Shown one piece after another: positions 44,691-53,518 of a stretch of DNA of 64,000 nt. The stretch comes from AP-15 sp963799085 (lineage in GTDB: Bacteria; Pseudomonadota; Alphaproteobacteria; ATCC43930; CGMCC-115725). The position numbers and the translations under genes were made by a program. The notes under the pieces were generated by a model. That model had not been told where the DNA came from and made no database searches. It was given only the letters and a program-made list of their open reading frames with translations. Position 1 is the stretch's first letter; the number at the start of each line of letters is the position of its first letter. The DNA lies in assembly GCA_963799085.1 (NCBI GenBank), contig CAWCWA010000002.1, forward strand, positions 62,001-126,000, read 5' to 3'.

Positions 44691-45195
44691 ATGCTCCACT
44701 CCAAAAAATTTGATAAATGCGTTGGGTTTGGTCGTTCTTCTCGGCCCCATCGGTGCGGCATCGGCACTTTCGGGTCAAAGCTCTGTTGTTGGTCCGCTTA
44801 CCGTCCGGCGCGATGGCCCAGGCATCAAGATCTCCGGTACACTCCAGAATGCACCGGCCGGCACGAAACTGTAGGTCACCATTATTCGTCAACCCGGTGG
44901 CTCAACGAGACCCGCTCCTGGGCCCGAGGATAGCAAGGTGGTAGTCGCGCCGGACGGTACATTTCAGGCCAGCCTGACTCCGAGCGGGTCGGCTTTCCCA
45001 GGAGGCGCTTATGCAACTATGATAACTGCGTATTTCAACAGTGCCTGGCAGACGGCTGATGTACTCCGGAAAGCGGGTGTCGAACTGGATGCGCGCGGCC
45101 CAAGTGCCGGTCACACGAATCCGAAAGCAATCCCTGAGAGTCTGGACTTAAAGCCGGACTTGATTACGGACTATCCTCAGCCATCGGAAGCATGA
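44691..45195 (+). pseudogene. Exported protein with a frameshift and an in-frame amber codon
   Basis: From ATG 44691, preceded by GGAGGG, a one-base break in the A/T-rich stretch at 44702-44712 is needed to give a proper signal peptide (KKF then INALGLVVLLGPIGAASA). The mature part reads SSVVGPLTVRRDGPGIKISG, TLQNAPAGTKL, then TAG at 44872-44874, then VTIIRQPGG, VVAPDGTFQASLTPSGSAFP, GAYATMITAYFNSAWQTADV and LKPDLITDYPQPSEA. The immunoglobulin-like or beta-sandwich character suggests a surface or periplasmic protein. Low GC compared with the flanks. Two separate lesions make real decay more likely than misreading. Confidence 0.62.
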
Positions 45196-45236
45196 TACAA
45201 AACAGGAACATGCGGTTGTTTCTGCGGGTTTGAGCG

Positions 45237-45894
45237 ATGGCGCGCAACAAGGTGCAATTTCAAAAGGCGCTCAGCGAGGTCGAGTTTGCGGTTCTTTACG
45301 GAACCGAGGATCAGTGCCGGGAGGCGGTGAGGCGCTGGCGCTGGCCATCCGGGCTTTGTCTGCCCGGTTTGCGCCGGCGAGCATGGCAGCGTCGTCAAGA
45401 CCAGGGGCTTACAGCGTAGCACCTGGTCGCCGCGAAAACATCCGGCGATCGCCGAATGTCTGCCGTCGACAAGGTGGCACGCTGGTAGCCCCCTGGTCTT
45501 GACGCGCCGTGATGCACCACCTCACGCAGAGCAAGGGCGGCATCTCCAGCATCGAGTTGGGCCGCCGGCTTGGCGTCACCCAGACCACCGCCTGGAAGAT
45601 CAAGCACAAGCTGATGCAGGCGATGATGGAGCGGGACGCCAAAGCGCCTGACGGGACGGATCGAGATCGACGACGCCTATCTCGGCGGGGAGCGCAACGG
45701 CGGCAAGCGGGGCCGCGGTTCGCCTGGCAAGACGCCAAATCGTGGCGGCGGTCGAAACCACACCAGAGGGCCAGCCAATCCGCTTGAAGTTGCGCCGCGT
45801 GAAGGGGTTCCGCCGGGCCGAAATCGCGAGCTTGGCGCCGCGCAATTTCCAGCCCGCCAGCACCGTTGTCGGTGACGGCCTGCACTGCTTTACG
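45237..45894 (+). pseudogene. IS1595-family transposase with internal inverted segment
   Basis: MARNKVQFQKALSEVEFAVL starts the zinc-ribbon N-terminal domain; YGTEDQCREAV is followed by broken codons for a CPxCGG site. Between 45410 and 45487 the coding strand is inverted: only the minus strand gives the expected YQC-RAC-RRQTSVTAGTIFAATR-like residues (read as GYQRATLSTADIRRSPDVFA). After 45505 the plus strand resumes: MHHLTQSKGGISSIELGRRL, GVTQTTAWKIKHKLMQAMME, the DDAYLGGERNGGKRGRGSPG catalytic core and LRRVKGFRRAEIASLAPRNF. It stops abruptly at the junction with the binding-protein remnant. Confidence 0.83.
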
Positions 45895-46946
45895 TGAAGG
45901 CCACCTTCGAAAGGATCGCCAAGCCGCCGCAAGGCATCAGCATTCCGCGCAGCATTTTGTTCAGGGCGGTCAGCGAGATCAACGCGCGCGACAAAAATTG
46001 TTGGAACAAGGAACTGCCGTATCTGGACGGGATCGAGTTCTACCACGTTCTGCCGTTCTCCCCGGAAATGGCGTCGGCGATCCTGGCCAACCGGGTGGAT
46101 TATGTGTTTGCCACCGATCCGACTACGCATCGCAGGGCCGTAGCGACGCCAGGAATGTCGACCGAGACGCATTATCAGAGCGTCCTGCACGGCACCTGGA
46201 TCAACAACCGGCGAAAACCGTTCGACGATCCGCGGGTCAGGCGCGCGATGCATCTGGTCCTCGACCGGCCAGTGCTGATCGAGGTCGTCAAGGACGTGGC
46301 GCCGATGATGGTCGGCGGTTTCCTCTACCCGTTCTCCGAGTTCGCGACGCCGCAGGCGGAGCGCGACAAGTGGCTCGGCTACCAATCGGATCCGGAGCCC
46401 GCGATCAAGGAGGCCCGCGCGCTGATGGCGGCGGCCGGTCATGCTGACGGGATCAAGGGCCTGGACTTCATGGTCCGCGAGGTCGCCATCTTCAAGCTCT
46501 GGTCACAGGCCATCCAGGCGATGCTGAAACAGTCGCTCAACATCGACTGCAATCTGCGCACGGTGGTCGAGTTGGTGTGGTTCGGCGACGCCGCGAGCGG
46601 CAATTATGACCTGGCGATTGGCGCCATTGTATCGGCGCTGCTCGATCCCTCCGACTATTTCAACGCCTGGTACGGCAAGGACGGCCCGCAGAACTATTCG
46701 TTCTGGGACAACAAGGAATTCCAGTCGTTATCGGCGCAGATCGACCGGGAGATCGATGTCGAGAAGCGCCAGGATTTGATCCGCCGAGCCGAGGCCATCG
46801 CGGAGCAGGACCCGCCGCTCTTGCCCGTCGCCTGGGAGCGGATTCACGAACTCTGGTACAATTACGTCAAGGGCCGCCATGCCCGCGACGCCTTCGGCAT
46901 CTACGATACGGTGCGGCATGACACAGTCTGGCTCGACAAGACGTGA
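45894..46946 (+). pseudogene. Family 5 solute-binding protein, truncated and internally deleted
   Basis: The frame begins inside a protein (ATFERIAKPPQGISIPRSIL, FRAVSEI), normally about residue 110 of a peptide-type SBP_bac_5 protein, and jumps at INARDKNCWNKE to LPYLDGIEFYHVLPFSPEMA, missing roughly 80 residues that usually lie between. The C-terminal lobe is otherwise complete: VLHGTWINNRRKPFDDPRVR, RAMHLVLDRPVLIEVVKDVA, WSQAIQAMLKQSLNIDCNLR and LPVAWERIHELWYNYVKG. No signal peptide remains; an IS1595 piece replaces it. The other subunits of its transporter are not adjacent. Confidence 0.85.
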
Positions 46947-47120
46947 GCCAGCGGCGAGAAACGGCAGCACGCAGAGTTGGTGAACCACGACCGCTTTGCA
47001 TCAAGGGTCGTCAATCGAGGCGCCCCCGCCGCTGTCCGCAGCGCCGCCATCGCGCCTCAGTCGACCCTGCGGCAGCTACCACATCAGCGAGGCTTGCCGG
47101 CTCCAGATCTCGAGGGGTAC

Positions 47121-47375
47121 ATGCAAATATCCGCTTCGAAATCGGCCCAACCATCCGTTACCGCAGCCGGGAGTAGCTCAATTGGGGTCGATTTGATCCG
47201 TTCCGCAACCTTCTCGCAGGGAGATCCGGCGGAGGCGGTGTTTTATGTTCAAACGGGCAAGGTGAAGATCGTGGTCGTGTCGGAGCACTGGAAAGAGGCG
47301 GTTGTCGCCGTACTCGGCGCGGGCGCATTTCTCGGCGAGGGGTGCCTGATCGCCCAGCCGTTGCGCTTGGTCTAG
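47121..47375 (+). pseudogene. Crp/Fnr-type cyclic-nucleotide-binding domain fragment
   Basis: FSQGDPAEAVFYVQTGKVKI, VVVSEHWKEAVVAVLGAGAF and LGEGCLIAQPLRLV are the beta-roll of a Crp-like regulator with FxGDPAxxVFYxxxGxVK and EAVVAxLGxGxFxGE. The N-terminal strand and the DNA-binding domain are missing: the piece ends at the stop that overlaps tadA, and on the left it is joined at about 47190 to sequence resembling the 5' half of tRNA-Gly. It is not functional. Confidence 0.75.
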
Positions 47376-47842
47376 CGCCGGTCGCGAAAGAACGCGCGCA
47401 ATAATTTGGCCGCCCGCTTCTCCTCGATGCCGCCGTAGATTTCCGGACGATGGTGCGTCGTCGGCTGCGTGAAGAGGCGCGGGCCGTGCTCGACCGCACC
47501 GCCTTTTGGGTCATAGCTGCCGAAATAGAGCCGGCGCAGCCGCGCCAGGCCGATCGCCGCAGCGCACATCGCGCAGGGTTCGAGCGTTACCCAGAGATCG
47601 CATTCACGGAGCCGCGCCGCGCCGACCCGCGCCGCCCCCTCGCGCAAGACCAGCATCTCGGCATGCGCGGTCGGGTCATGGTCGGCCTCGACGCGGTTGC
47701 CGGCGGCGGCGAGCATCCGCCCGGCGCCATCGAGGAGCACCGCGCCCACCGGGACTTCGCCGCATGCGGCCGCCGCCTCGGCCTCGGCCAATGCCCGCAG
47801 CATCGGCGAGCCCCGACCGATCATCCCGCGCGCCAGCGTCAT
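47372..47842 (-). CDS. tadA: tRNA-specific adenosine deaminase TadA
   Basis: 156 residues with the zinc deaminase motifs HAEMLVL (His plus catalytic Glu) and LEPCAMCAAAI (PCxxC). The A34-to-inosine tRNA deaminase of bacteria carries KGGAVEHGPRLF and the C-terminal HHRPEIYGGIEEKRAAKLLR, both present, so TadA is preferred over guanine deaminase. Its start overlaps the end of the thioesterase gene by four bases, a translational coupling. Confidence 0.93.
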   Translation of the reverse strand: MTLARGMIGRGSPMLRALAEAEAAAACGEVPVGAVLLDGAGRMLAAAGNRVEADHDPTAHAEMLVLREGAARVGAARLRECDLWVTLEPCAMCAAAIGLARLRRLYFGSYDPKGGAVEHGPRLFTQPTTHHRPEIYGGIEEKRAAKLLRAFFRDRR

Positions 47843-48234
47843 CCCATATGCCAGCGCCGGATCGGCTCCGGGATCGCGATCGGCCGCCTTGTCGAGAGCC
47901 GCATGAAAAGCCCCTCCTGCTCGGCCTCGGCATGCACGGTCTCGCCCACCGCGAACTCGGCCGCGAGCCGCCAGCGCACCCGGCCGAGCCCGGCGATCCG
48001 CATCCGCTCGATAAGCGCGTCGCCGATCGTCACCGGCCGGCGATAGTCGATCCGCGTTGCTATCAGGATCGGCGCCACATCCTCGGCGAGCGCCCGGATC
48101 AGCGGGTAGGCCTCGGCCATCAGCCCCAGCCGCAGATCCTCGAGCCAGCGCACGAACACGATATTGCTGACGATCCCGGCAAAGTCGATGTCGTAAGTCC
48201 GCACCGGCAATTGCTGCTCGTAGACCCCGCTCAT
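47839..48234 (-). CDS. Acyl-CoA thioesterase, 4HBT hotdog family
   Basis: 131 residues. The catalytic Asp lies in RTYDIDFAGIVSNIVFVRWL, the DxxGxVxNxxYxxW hallmark; PILIATRIDYRRPVTIGDAL and HAEAEQEGLFMRLSTRRPI complete the hotdog strand order. Start at ATG 48234 rather than the ATG twelve codons upstream, since homology begins at YEQQLPVRTYDIDF. Upstream of and overlapping tadA. Probable role: hydrolysis of short acyl or aromatic CoA esters (YbgC-like). Confidence 0.88.
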   Translation of the reverse strand: MSGVYEQQLPVRTYDIDFAGIVSNIVFVRWLEDLRLGLMAEAYPLIRALAEDVAPILIATRIDYRRPVTIGDALIERMRIAGLGRVRWRLAAEFAVGETVHAEAEQEGLFMRLSTRRPIAIPEPIRRWHMG

Positions 48235-48548
48235 CGCCGCCCCATTCGCCTCCCGCAGCGCCCGCCGCATTCTTGCATATGGGGCGGGCGAGCGCGCCTT
48301 GACGATTGTCCCATGATTAATTATTGATATTCTCGCATCGATGTGCTACATACCGGATGCCGGTGCTCAGTTCGCTGGCGGATAGGGATTTCGCGCGCAG
48401 TCTCCGTAGCTGTATTTTTGTTGCAAATAACAGCAAAAACAGCAAAACCCGAACCGGACCCATAGACCAGCCGCGCCGCTTGGCGGTATTGCCGGGAGGG
48501 CGTCCGAACGGTTATTCCGTCGGGCTCGGGAAACAGCGGGATCACGGC
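48235..48548. promoter_or_regulatory. Divergent intergenic region with a candidate promoter
   Basis: About 310 bases between the minus-strand thioesterase and the plus-strand amidotransferase. It is distinctly AT-rich around 48310-48450. A possible sigma70 promoter for the plus strand is TTGACG (48299-48304), 17 bases, TATTGA (48322-48327). The later stretch GCAAAAACAGCAAAACC has no assigned function. Confidence 0.35.
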
Positions 48549-49262
48549 ATGGCGCAGCCGCTCATCGGCCTCACCCTCGATCACGAACCGCCGGGCGGCT
48601 GGTCGAAATATCCCTGGTACGCGATCCGCGAAAACTACTGCAACGCGGTCAGGAACGCGGGCGGCCTGCCGGTGCTGCTGCCGCACATGCCCGATGACGC
48701 CGCCCTTTATCTCGACCGGCTTGACGGGCTCGTCGTGACCGGCGGCGGGTTCGACGTCGATCCAGCCCTCTTCGGCGCCGAGACCCGGCATCCGAGCGTC
48801 AAGACCAAGGACCGCCGCACCGCCTTCGAACTCGCCGCGGCACGGCTGGCGCTCGATCGCGACCTGCCGGTGCTCGGCATCTGCGGCGGCCAGCAATTGC
48901 TGAACGTGGCGCTGGGCGGCGCCTTGATCCAGCACATCCCGGACGAGGTGCCGGACGCCCTGCCGCACCGCCAGCCGAACCCGCGCGACGAGCCCGGCCA
49001 CGCCGTCGATATTGTCGCCGGCACGTTGCTGCGTCGGATCACCGGCATGGCACGGCTCGCCGTCAACAGCGCGCATCACCAGGCGGTCAAGACCGCGGGG
49101 CCGGGGGTCGTCATCGACGCCGTTGCCGAGGACGGCGTTGTCGAAGGCATCGAGGACCCGCGCCGCCATTTCTGCCTCGGCGTGCAATGGCACCCGGAAT
49201 TCGAGCTGAGCGAGGGCGACCGCCGCATCTTCCGCGCGTTGATCGAAGCCGCGGGCAAGTGA
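48549..49262 (+). CDS. Class I glutamine amidotransferase (PuuD-like gamma-glutamyl hydrolase)
   Basis: 237 residues. PLIGLTLDHEPPGGWSKYPW opens the peptidase C26 fold; DGLVVTGGGFDVDPALFGA and LPVLGICGGQQLLNVALGGA hold the nucleophile Cys, and LGVQWHPEFE the His and Glu. Length and motifs match PuuD-type gamma-glutamyl-GABA hydrolases of putrescine breakdown, though substrate specificity is not proven. Start ATG 48549, since the frame upstream is not homologous. The stop overlaps the next gene by a GTGA. Confidence 0.9.
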   Translation: MAQPLIGLTLDHEPPGGWSKYPWYAIRENYCNAVRNAGGLPVLLPHMPDDAALYLDRLDGLVVTGGGFDVDPALFGAETRHPSVKTKDRRTAFELAAARLALDRDLPVLGICGGQQLLNVALGGALIQHIPDEVPDALPHRQPNPRDEPGHAVDIVAGTLLRRITGMARLAVNSAHHQAVKTAGPGVVIDAVAEDGVVEGIEDPRRHFCLGVQWHPEFELSEGDRRIFRALIEAAGK

Positions 49263-50047
49263 GCGCCGAGCCCGCCGTCCCGGCGCCCGCCGCCCCCGAG
49301 CGCATCGCCAAGCTCCTGGCGCGCGCCGGGATTTGTTCGCGCCGCGAGGCCGAACGCTGGATCGCCGAGGGTCGGGTCGCGGTCGATGGCGCCGTGCTGG
49401 CGAGCCCGGCTGTGACGGTCACTGCGGCGAACCTCGTCACGGTCGACGGCCGACCCGTTGGGGCACCCGATCGCACCCGGCTCTGGCGCTACCACAAGCC
49501 CGCCGGGCTCGTCACGACGCATCGCGACGAGAAGGGCCGCCCGACCGTCTTCGCGGCACTACCCAAGGAATTGCCGCGGGTGATTTCGGTCGGCCGCCTC
49601 GACCTCAATTCCGAGGGGCTGCTGCTCTTGACCAATGACGGCGCGCTCGCCCGCCGCCTCGAACTGCCGGCGACCGGCTGGGTTCGGCGCTACAAGGTGC
49701 GCGTCCACGGTGCGCCCGACCCCGCCCGGCTCGCCGCCCTCGAACGCGGCGTCAGGATCGACGGGATCGCCTATGGCCCGATCCGCGCCGCCCTCGAACG
49801 CCTCCAAGGCAGCAATGCCTGGATCACGATGGCGCTCGGCGAGGGCAAGAACCGCGAAATCCGCCGCGTCCTCGAACATCTGGGTCTCGATGTGACGCGG
49901 CTGATCCGCCTCTCCTACGGTCCGTTCCAACTCGGCAGCCTGGCGCGCGGCATGGTCGCCGAAGTCTCGCAGAAGGCGCTCGCCGAACAGATGGGGTCGG
50001 AGCCGCCGCGCTGGGCCGGGCGCCCGCATGCCCGGCGTCAGCGATGA
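49259..50047 (+). CDS. RluB/RsuA-family 23S or 16S rRNA pseudouridine synthase
   Basis: 262 residues from GTG 49259, overlapping the stop of the amidotransferase. An S4 RNA-binding domain (RIAKLLARAGICSRREAERW, then IAEGRVAVDGAVL) precedes the catalytic RsuA-type domain: YHKPAGLVTTHRDEKGRPTV, ISVGRLDLNSEGLLLLTNDG with the active-site Asp, and GEGKNREIRRVLEHLGLDVT, RLIRLSYGPFQLGSL. The RluB-type is likelier than RsuA by its length and C-terminal pattern. Its usual alphaproteobacterial neighbour rsmD is absent downstream. Confidence 0.9.
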   Translation: MSAEPAVPAPAAPERIAKLLARAGICSRREAERWIAEGRVAVDGAVLASPAVTVTAANLVTVDGRPVGAPDRTRLWRYHKPAGLVTTHRDEKGRPTVFAALPKELPRVISVGRLDLNSEGLLLLTNDGALARRLELPATGWVRRYKVRVHGAPDPARLAALERGVRIDGIAYGPIRAALERLQGSNAWITMALGEGKNREIRRVLEHLGLDVTRLIRLSYGPFQLGSLARGMVAEVSQKALAEQMGSEPPRWAGRPHARRQR

Positions 50048-50102
50048 TCGGGGCCCGGCGCCGATCAGGGAAGCTTGTCCCGGCGACGTTCCGCGGCGGT
50101 CA

Positions 50103-50507
50103 TCAGGCCTTCTTGATATCGCGCGAGTCGGCCGGATTGCGATAATGCTGCAGCCGGGTCGATCTGAGGCCGGGCAGGCCATAAGTTTCGTAGGCGCGCC
50201 GCCATGACTGCAACTCTTCGTCGGTGAGTTGATAGCGGCGGCAGGCTTCTTGGGCCGTCAGCGTGCCGTTGGCGACGGCGGTGACGACCGCCGCCTTGCG
50301 GCGGATCGTCCAGCGCTTGACGTTGGCGGGCGGCAGCTCGGCCATCGCGGCGCCGCGGTCAAAGACCGGCCGGCCGACCGCGCCGCGGCCGCCGGTCGGG
50401 GCGAAATTCGTGAACCCCCGCAATGTACTTGTCGTCCTGAATGTGCTGCATCGCTTGGCCGTCGGTTTACGATCGGTCGTAGGCGGCAGGCGAACAAATC
50501 CACCCAT
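50103..50507 (-). CDS. sciP: DUF1153 (SciP-like) regulator
   Basis: The C-terminal 80 residues are the SciP/DUF1153 helix-turn-helix: MAELPPANVKRWTIRRKAAV, VTAVANGTLTAQEACRRYQL and TDEELQSWRRAYETYGLPGL then RSTRLQHYR. In Caulobacter SciP restrains CtrA-driven transcription. The annotated start (50507) gives a 134-residue protein; the conserved part starts at residue 55 (ATG 50345), which lacks a ribosome site, so either start may be real. The N-terminal extension (RLPPTTDRKPTAKRCSTFRT) is not conserved to my knowledge. Confidence 0.78.
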   Translation of the reverse strand: MGGFVRLPPTTDRKPTAKRCSTFRTTSTLRGFTNFAPTGGRGAVGRPVFDRGAAMAELPPANVKRWTIRRKAAVVTAVANGTLTAQEACRRYQLTDEELQSWRRAYETYGLPGLRSTRLQHYRNPADSRDIKKA

Positions 50508-50689
50508 CGATCAGAGATCGAGGAGCGGCGGGGGCTCGGCGTTTCGACCTCGTTCACCTGCGCTTTCCGACGTCGCGACTGTGCCGAGGATTGATCGAAT
50601 ACGCCATAATATTGATAGTTAATTCTTCTTCATTCGTGGTTAACCGAACGCCGAATACGTCGCCCTATTGCAGTCGCGCGTGTCGAAAT
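50508..50689. other. AT-rich intergenic region upstream of sciP
   Basis: About 180 bases, AT-rich at 50600-50645 (AATATTGATAGTTAATTC, then CATTCGTGGTTAACCG). Probably holds the sciP promoter and the end of the trpA transcript. No gene is seen. Confidence 0.4.
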
Positions 50690-51523
50690 CTAGGAGGTGG
50701 GTTTGCTGATCTCATGCACCCCTTTTGCCAGGGCGCGGATGTCGGCGAGTACGGCGTCGACGAGCCCGGGTTTGGCACTGTTGTCGGGATTGAGGTTGAG
50801 CGCCAGACGCTGCACCAGAGCCGAGCCGACGGCGGCGGCGTCGGCGGCGCGCGCAACCTCGGTCGCCTGCTCCGGGGTCTTGATGCCGAAGCCCACCGCG
50901 ATCGGCAGATCGGTGAAATGTCGCAACCGGTTGACGGCGGTCGCAACCTCGGCTGCGTTGGCCGAGCGGGTGCCGGTGATGCCGGCGATCGCGACGTAAT
51001 AGATGAACCCGCTGGCATGCTCGACGATCCGCGGCAGACGCTCGTCGTTGCTGGTCGGCGTCGCCAGCCGCACGAAATCGAGCCCCGCCGCGCGCGCCGG
51101 TCCGGTCAGTTCGGCGTCCTCCTCGGGCGGCAGATCGACGACGATGACGCCGTCGACCCCGGCCTCCACCGCGTCGCGGGCGAAGGCCTCGGCGCCGTAG
51201 CGGTAGATCGGATTGTAATAGCCCATCAGCACGATCGGGGTCGCGTCGTCGGCGCGGCGCAGTTCGCGCACCAGCGCCAATGTGCCGCGCAGGGTCATGC
51301 CGGCCTTCAGCGCGCGCTGGCCGGCGTCCTGGATCGCCGGGCCGTCGGCCATCGGGTCGGAAAACGGCATACCGATCTCGATCAGATCGGCGCCGGCCTC
51401 GGCGAGCCCGGCAAAAAGCCGCAGCGAGGTGCCGGGGTCGGGGTCGCCCGCGGTCAGATAGGTGATAAGCCCGGCTCGCCCCTCCCGGCGCAACGCCGCA
51501 AAACGCGCCGCGATCCGGCTCAC
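50690..51523 (-). CDS. trpA: Tryptophan synthase alpha chain
   Basis: 277 residues from GTG 51523, which overlaps the trpB stop (GTGA). Typical blocks: GLITYLTAGDPDPGTSLRLF, LIEIGMPFSDPMADGPAIQD with the catalytic Glu, PIVLMGYYNPIYRYG, GVDGVIVVDLPPEEDAEL with the catalytic Asp, LATPTSNDERLPRI and YYVAIAGITGTRSANAAEVA. It cleaves indole-3-glycerol phosphate; indole passes to the beta chain. Longer frame upstream is only the trpB gene in another phase. Confidence 0.96.
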   Translation of the reverse strand: MSRIAARFAALRREGRAGLITYLTAGDPDPGTSLRLFAGLAEAGADLIEIGMPFSDPMADGPAIQDAGQRALKAGMTLRGTLALVRELRRADDATPIVLMGYYNPIYRYGAEAFARDAVEAGVDGVIVVDLPPEEDAELTGPARAAGLDFVRLATPTSNDERLPRIVEHASGFIYYVAIAGITGTRSANAAEVATAVNRLRHFTDLPIAVGFGIKTPEQATEVARAADAAAVGSALVQRLALNLNPDNSAKPGLVDAVLADIRALAKGVHEISKPTS

Positions 51524-52731
51524 AATTTGACCCCGAGATGCTCGGCGACGGCGAAGATGTCCTTGTCGCCGCGGCCGCACATGTTCATCACGAGCAGATG
51601 GTCGCGCGGCAGGGTGGGCGCGATCTTGCCGACATGGGCGAGCGCATGCGCTGGTTCGAGTGCGGGGATGATGCCTTCGAGCCGGCTTGCCAGTTGAAAC
51701 GCCTCAAGCGCCTTGCGATCGGTGATGGCAACGTACTGCACGCGTCCCAAATCGTTGAGCCAGGCGTGCTCGGGGCCAATGCCCGGATAATCGAGCCCGG
51801 CCGAGATCGAATGCGCGTCGCGGATCTGCCCGTCCTCGTCCTGCAACAGATAGGTCCGGTTGCCGTGCAATACGCCGGGGAGGCCGCCATTGAGCGAGGC
51901 CGCGTGCAGCCCGCTCGCTATGCCATGCCCGCCGGCCTCGACGCCGATCATCACGACCGAGGGTTCGTCGAGAAACGGATGGAAGAGGCCCATCGCGTTC
52001 GAGCCGCCGCCGATGCAGGCGACCAATGTGTCGGGCAGCCGGCCTTCGGCCTTTTCCAGCTGTGCGCGGGTCTCGCGGCCGATCACCGACTGGAAATCGC
52101 GCACCATCGCCGGGTAGGGGTGGGGCCCGGCGACCGTGCCGATGACATAGAAGGTGTCCTCGACATGGGCGACCCAGTCGCGCAACGCCTCGTTCATCGC
52201 GTCCTTCAGGGTCGCCGTGCCCGAATGCACCGGCACGACCTCGGCCCCCAAAAGCTTCATGCGGAAGACGTTGGGCTTTTGCCGCTCGATGTCGGTGGCG
52301 CCCATATAGACGACGCAAGGCAGATCGAAGAGGGCACAGGCGGTGGCGGTCGCGACCCCGTGCTGGCCCGCCCCGGTCTCGGCGATGATGCGGCGCTTGC
52401 CCATCCGCCGCGCCAACAGCGTCTGGCCCAGCACGTTGTTGATCTTGTGCGCGCCGGTATGGTTGAGCTCGTCCCGCTTGAAGTAGATCTTGGCGCCGCC
52501 GAAATGGCGCGTCAGCCGCTCGGCGAAATAGAGCGGGCTCGGGCGGCCGACGTAATGTTCGAGATAGTAGTCGAGTTCGGTCTGAAAGCCCGGGTCGGCG
52601 CGGGCCGCGTCGTAGGCCCTCTCGACCGCGAGCACCAGCGGCATCAGGGTCTCGGCGACATAGCGACCACCATAGATGCCGAAATGGCCGCGCTCGTCGG
52701 GTCCGCCGCGAAAGCTGTTGGGAGCCTGCAT
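51520..52731 (-). CDS. trpB: Tryptophan synthase beta chain
   Basis: 403 residues from ATG 52731, with AGAGATCAGG before it. PLP-binding Lys is in KRDELNHTGAHKINNVLGQT; RIIAETGAGQHGVATATACA, LGAEVVPVHSGTATLKDAMN, VACIGGGSNAMGLFHPFLDE and LDYPGIGPEHAWL are diagnostic. The usual trpF upstream is absent; the gene follows a FixJ-like regulator by 67 bases on the same strand. Confidence 0.97.
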   Translation of the reverse strand: MQAPNSFRGGPDERGHFGIYGGRYVAETLMPLVLAVERAYDAARADPGFQTELDYYLEHYVGRPSPLYFAERLTRHFGGAKIYFKRDELNHTGAHKINNVLGQTLLARRMGKRRIIAETGAGQHGVATATACALFDLPCVVYMGATDIERQKPNVFRMKLLGAEVVPVHSGTATLKDAMNEALRDWVAHVEDTFYVIGTVAGPHPYPAMVRDFQSVIGRETRAQLEKAEGRLPDTLVACIGGGSNAMGLFHPFLDEPSVVMIGVEAGGHGIASGLHAASLNGGLPGVLHGNRTYLLQDEDGQIRDAHSISAGLDYPGIGPEHAWLNDLGRVQYVAITDRKALEAFQLASRLEGIIPALEPAHALAHVGKIAPTLPRDHLLVMNMCGRGDKDIFAVAEHLGVKL

Positions 52732-52797
52732 CCTGATCTCTTCTGCGCCTGCCGCGATCCAGGATAGGGCCCGCATTTGGAAATGCCTACCGCAACC

Positions 52798-53416
52798 TCA
52801 CCCGGAGACCGGCGAGACGCCGGCCGCAATCGCCAAACGCACGAGTTCGGAAAGGCTGCGCGCGCGGGTCTTTTCCATGATGCGGGCGCGGTGGATCTCG
52901 ACCGTGCGCGGGCTGATCGCGAGTTCGTGGGCGATCACCTTGTTCGGCCTGCCCACGGCAAGCAAGCCAAACACCTCGCGCTCGCGGGCGGTCAGCGGGG
53001 CAAGGCGCGCCTGCGCCGCCGCCGCCTCGATATCGACATGACGCCGCTGCCTGGCGAATTCGAGGGCGCGATCGACCGCGGCGAGGATCGTGCGTTCGCT
53101 GAACGGCTTCTCGACGAAATCGACTGCCCCGGCTTTCATTGCCCGCACCGCCAGAGGCACGTCACCATGCCCGGTGACGACGATAACCGGCAGACCGATC
53201 CCCGCGGCGCGCAGACGCTCCTGCAATTCGAGGCCGTCGATGCCCGGCATCTGCACATCGACGATCAGGCAGCCTTCCTCTTCGGAGCGGTGCGGCCCGC
53301 AGAAAATCGCCGCCCGAAACAAAGCACCGGACGTGGTGGCCCGCCGCCTCGAGCAGCATCTGCAGCGAATCGCGAACAGCCGCGTCGTCGTCGGCGATGT
53401 AAATGGTCGGCGGCAT
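52798..53416 (-). CDS. FixJ-family response regulator, one frameshift
   Basis: Starts MPPTIYIADDDAAVRDSLQM at 53416 with the acidic pocket DDD, then LLEAAGHHVRCFVSGGDFLR. A one-base change at about 53282-53300 moves the frame; it continues GCLIVDVQMPGIDGLELQER with the phosphoacceptor Asp, GLPVIVVTGHGDVPLAVRAM, KAGAVDFVEKPFSERTILAA with the Lys, and a LuxR-type HTH, LTAREREVFGLLAVGRPNKV, AHELAISPRTVEIHRARIM. This is FixJ type, activating promoters such as fixK when phosphorylated. No FixL kinase is present nearby. Confidence 0.88.
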
Positions 53417-53518
53417 CGGCTGTCCCGCAACCGGCCGTCGTCGTGACGGCCCTGGGCAAAGCTAGCTCGGGCGCCGCCGAATTGCCAAGCCCAGCGCTGT
53501 AAGTCCGTAAGGGTTGCG

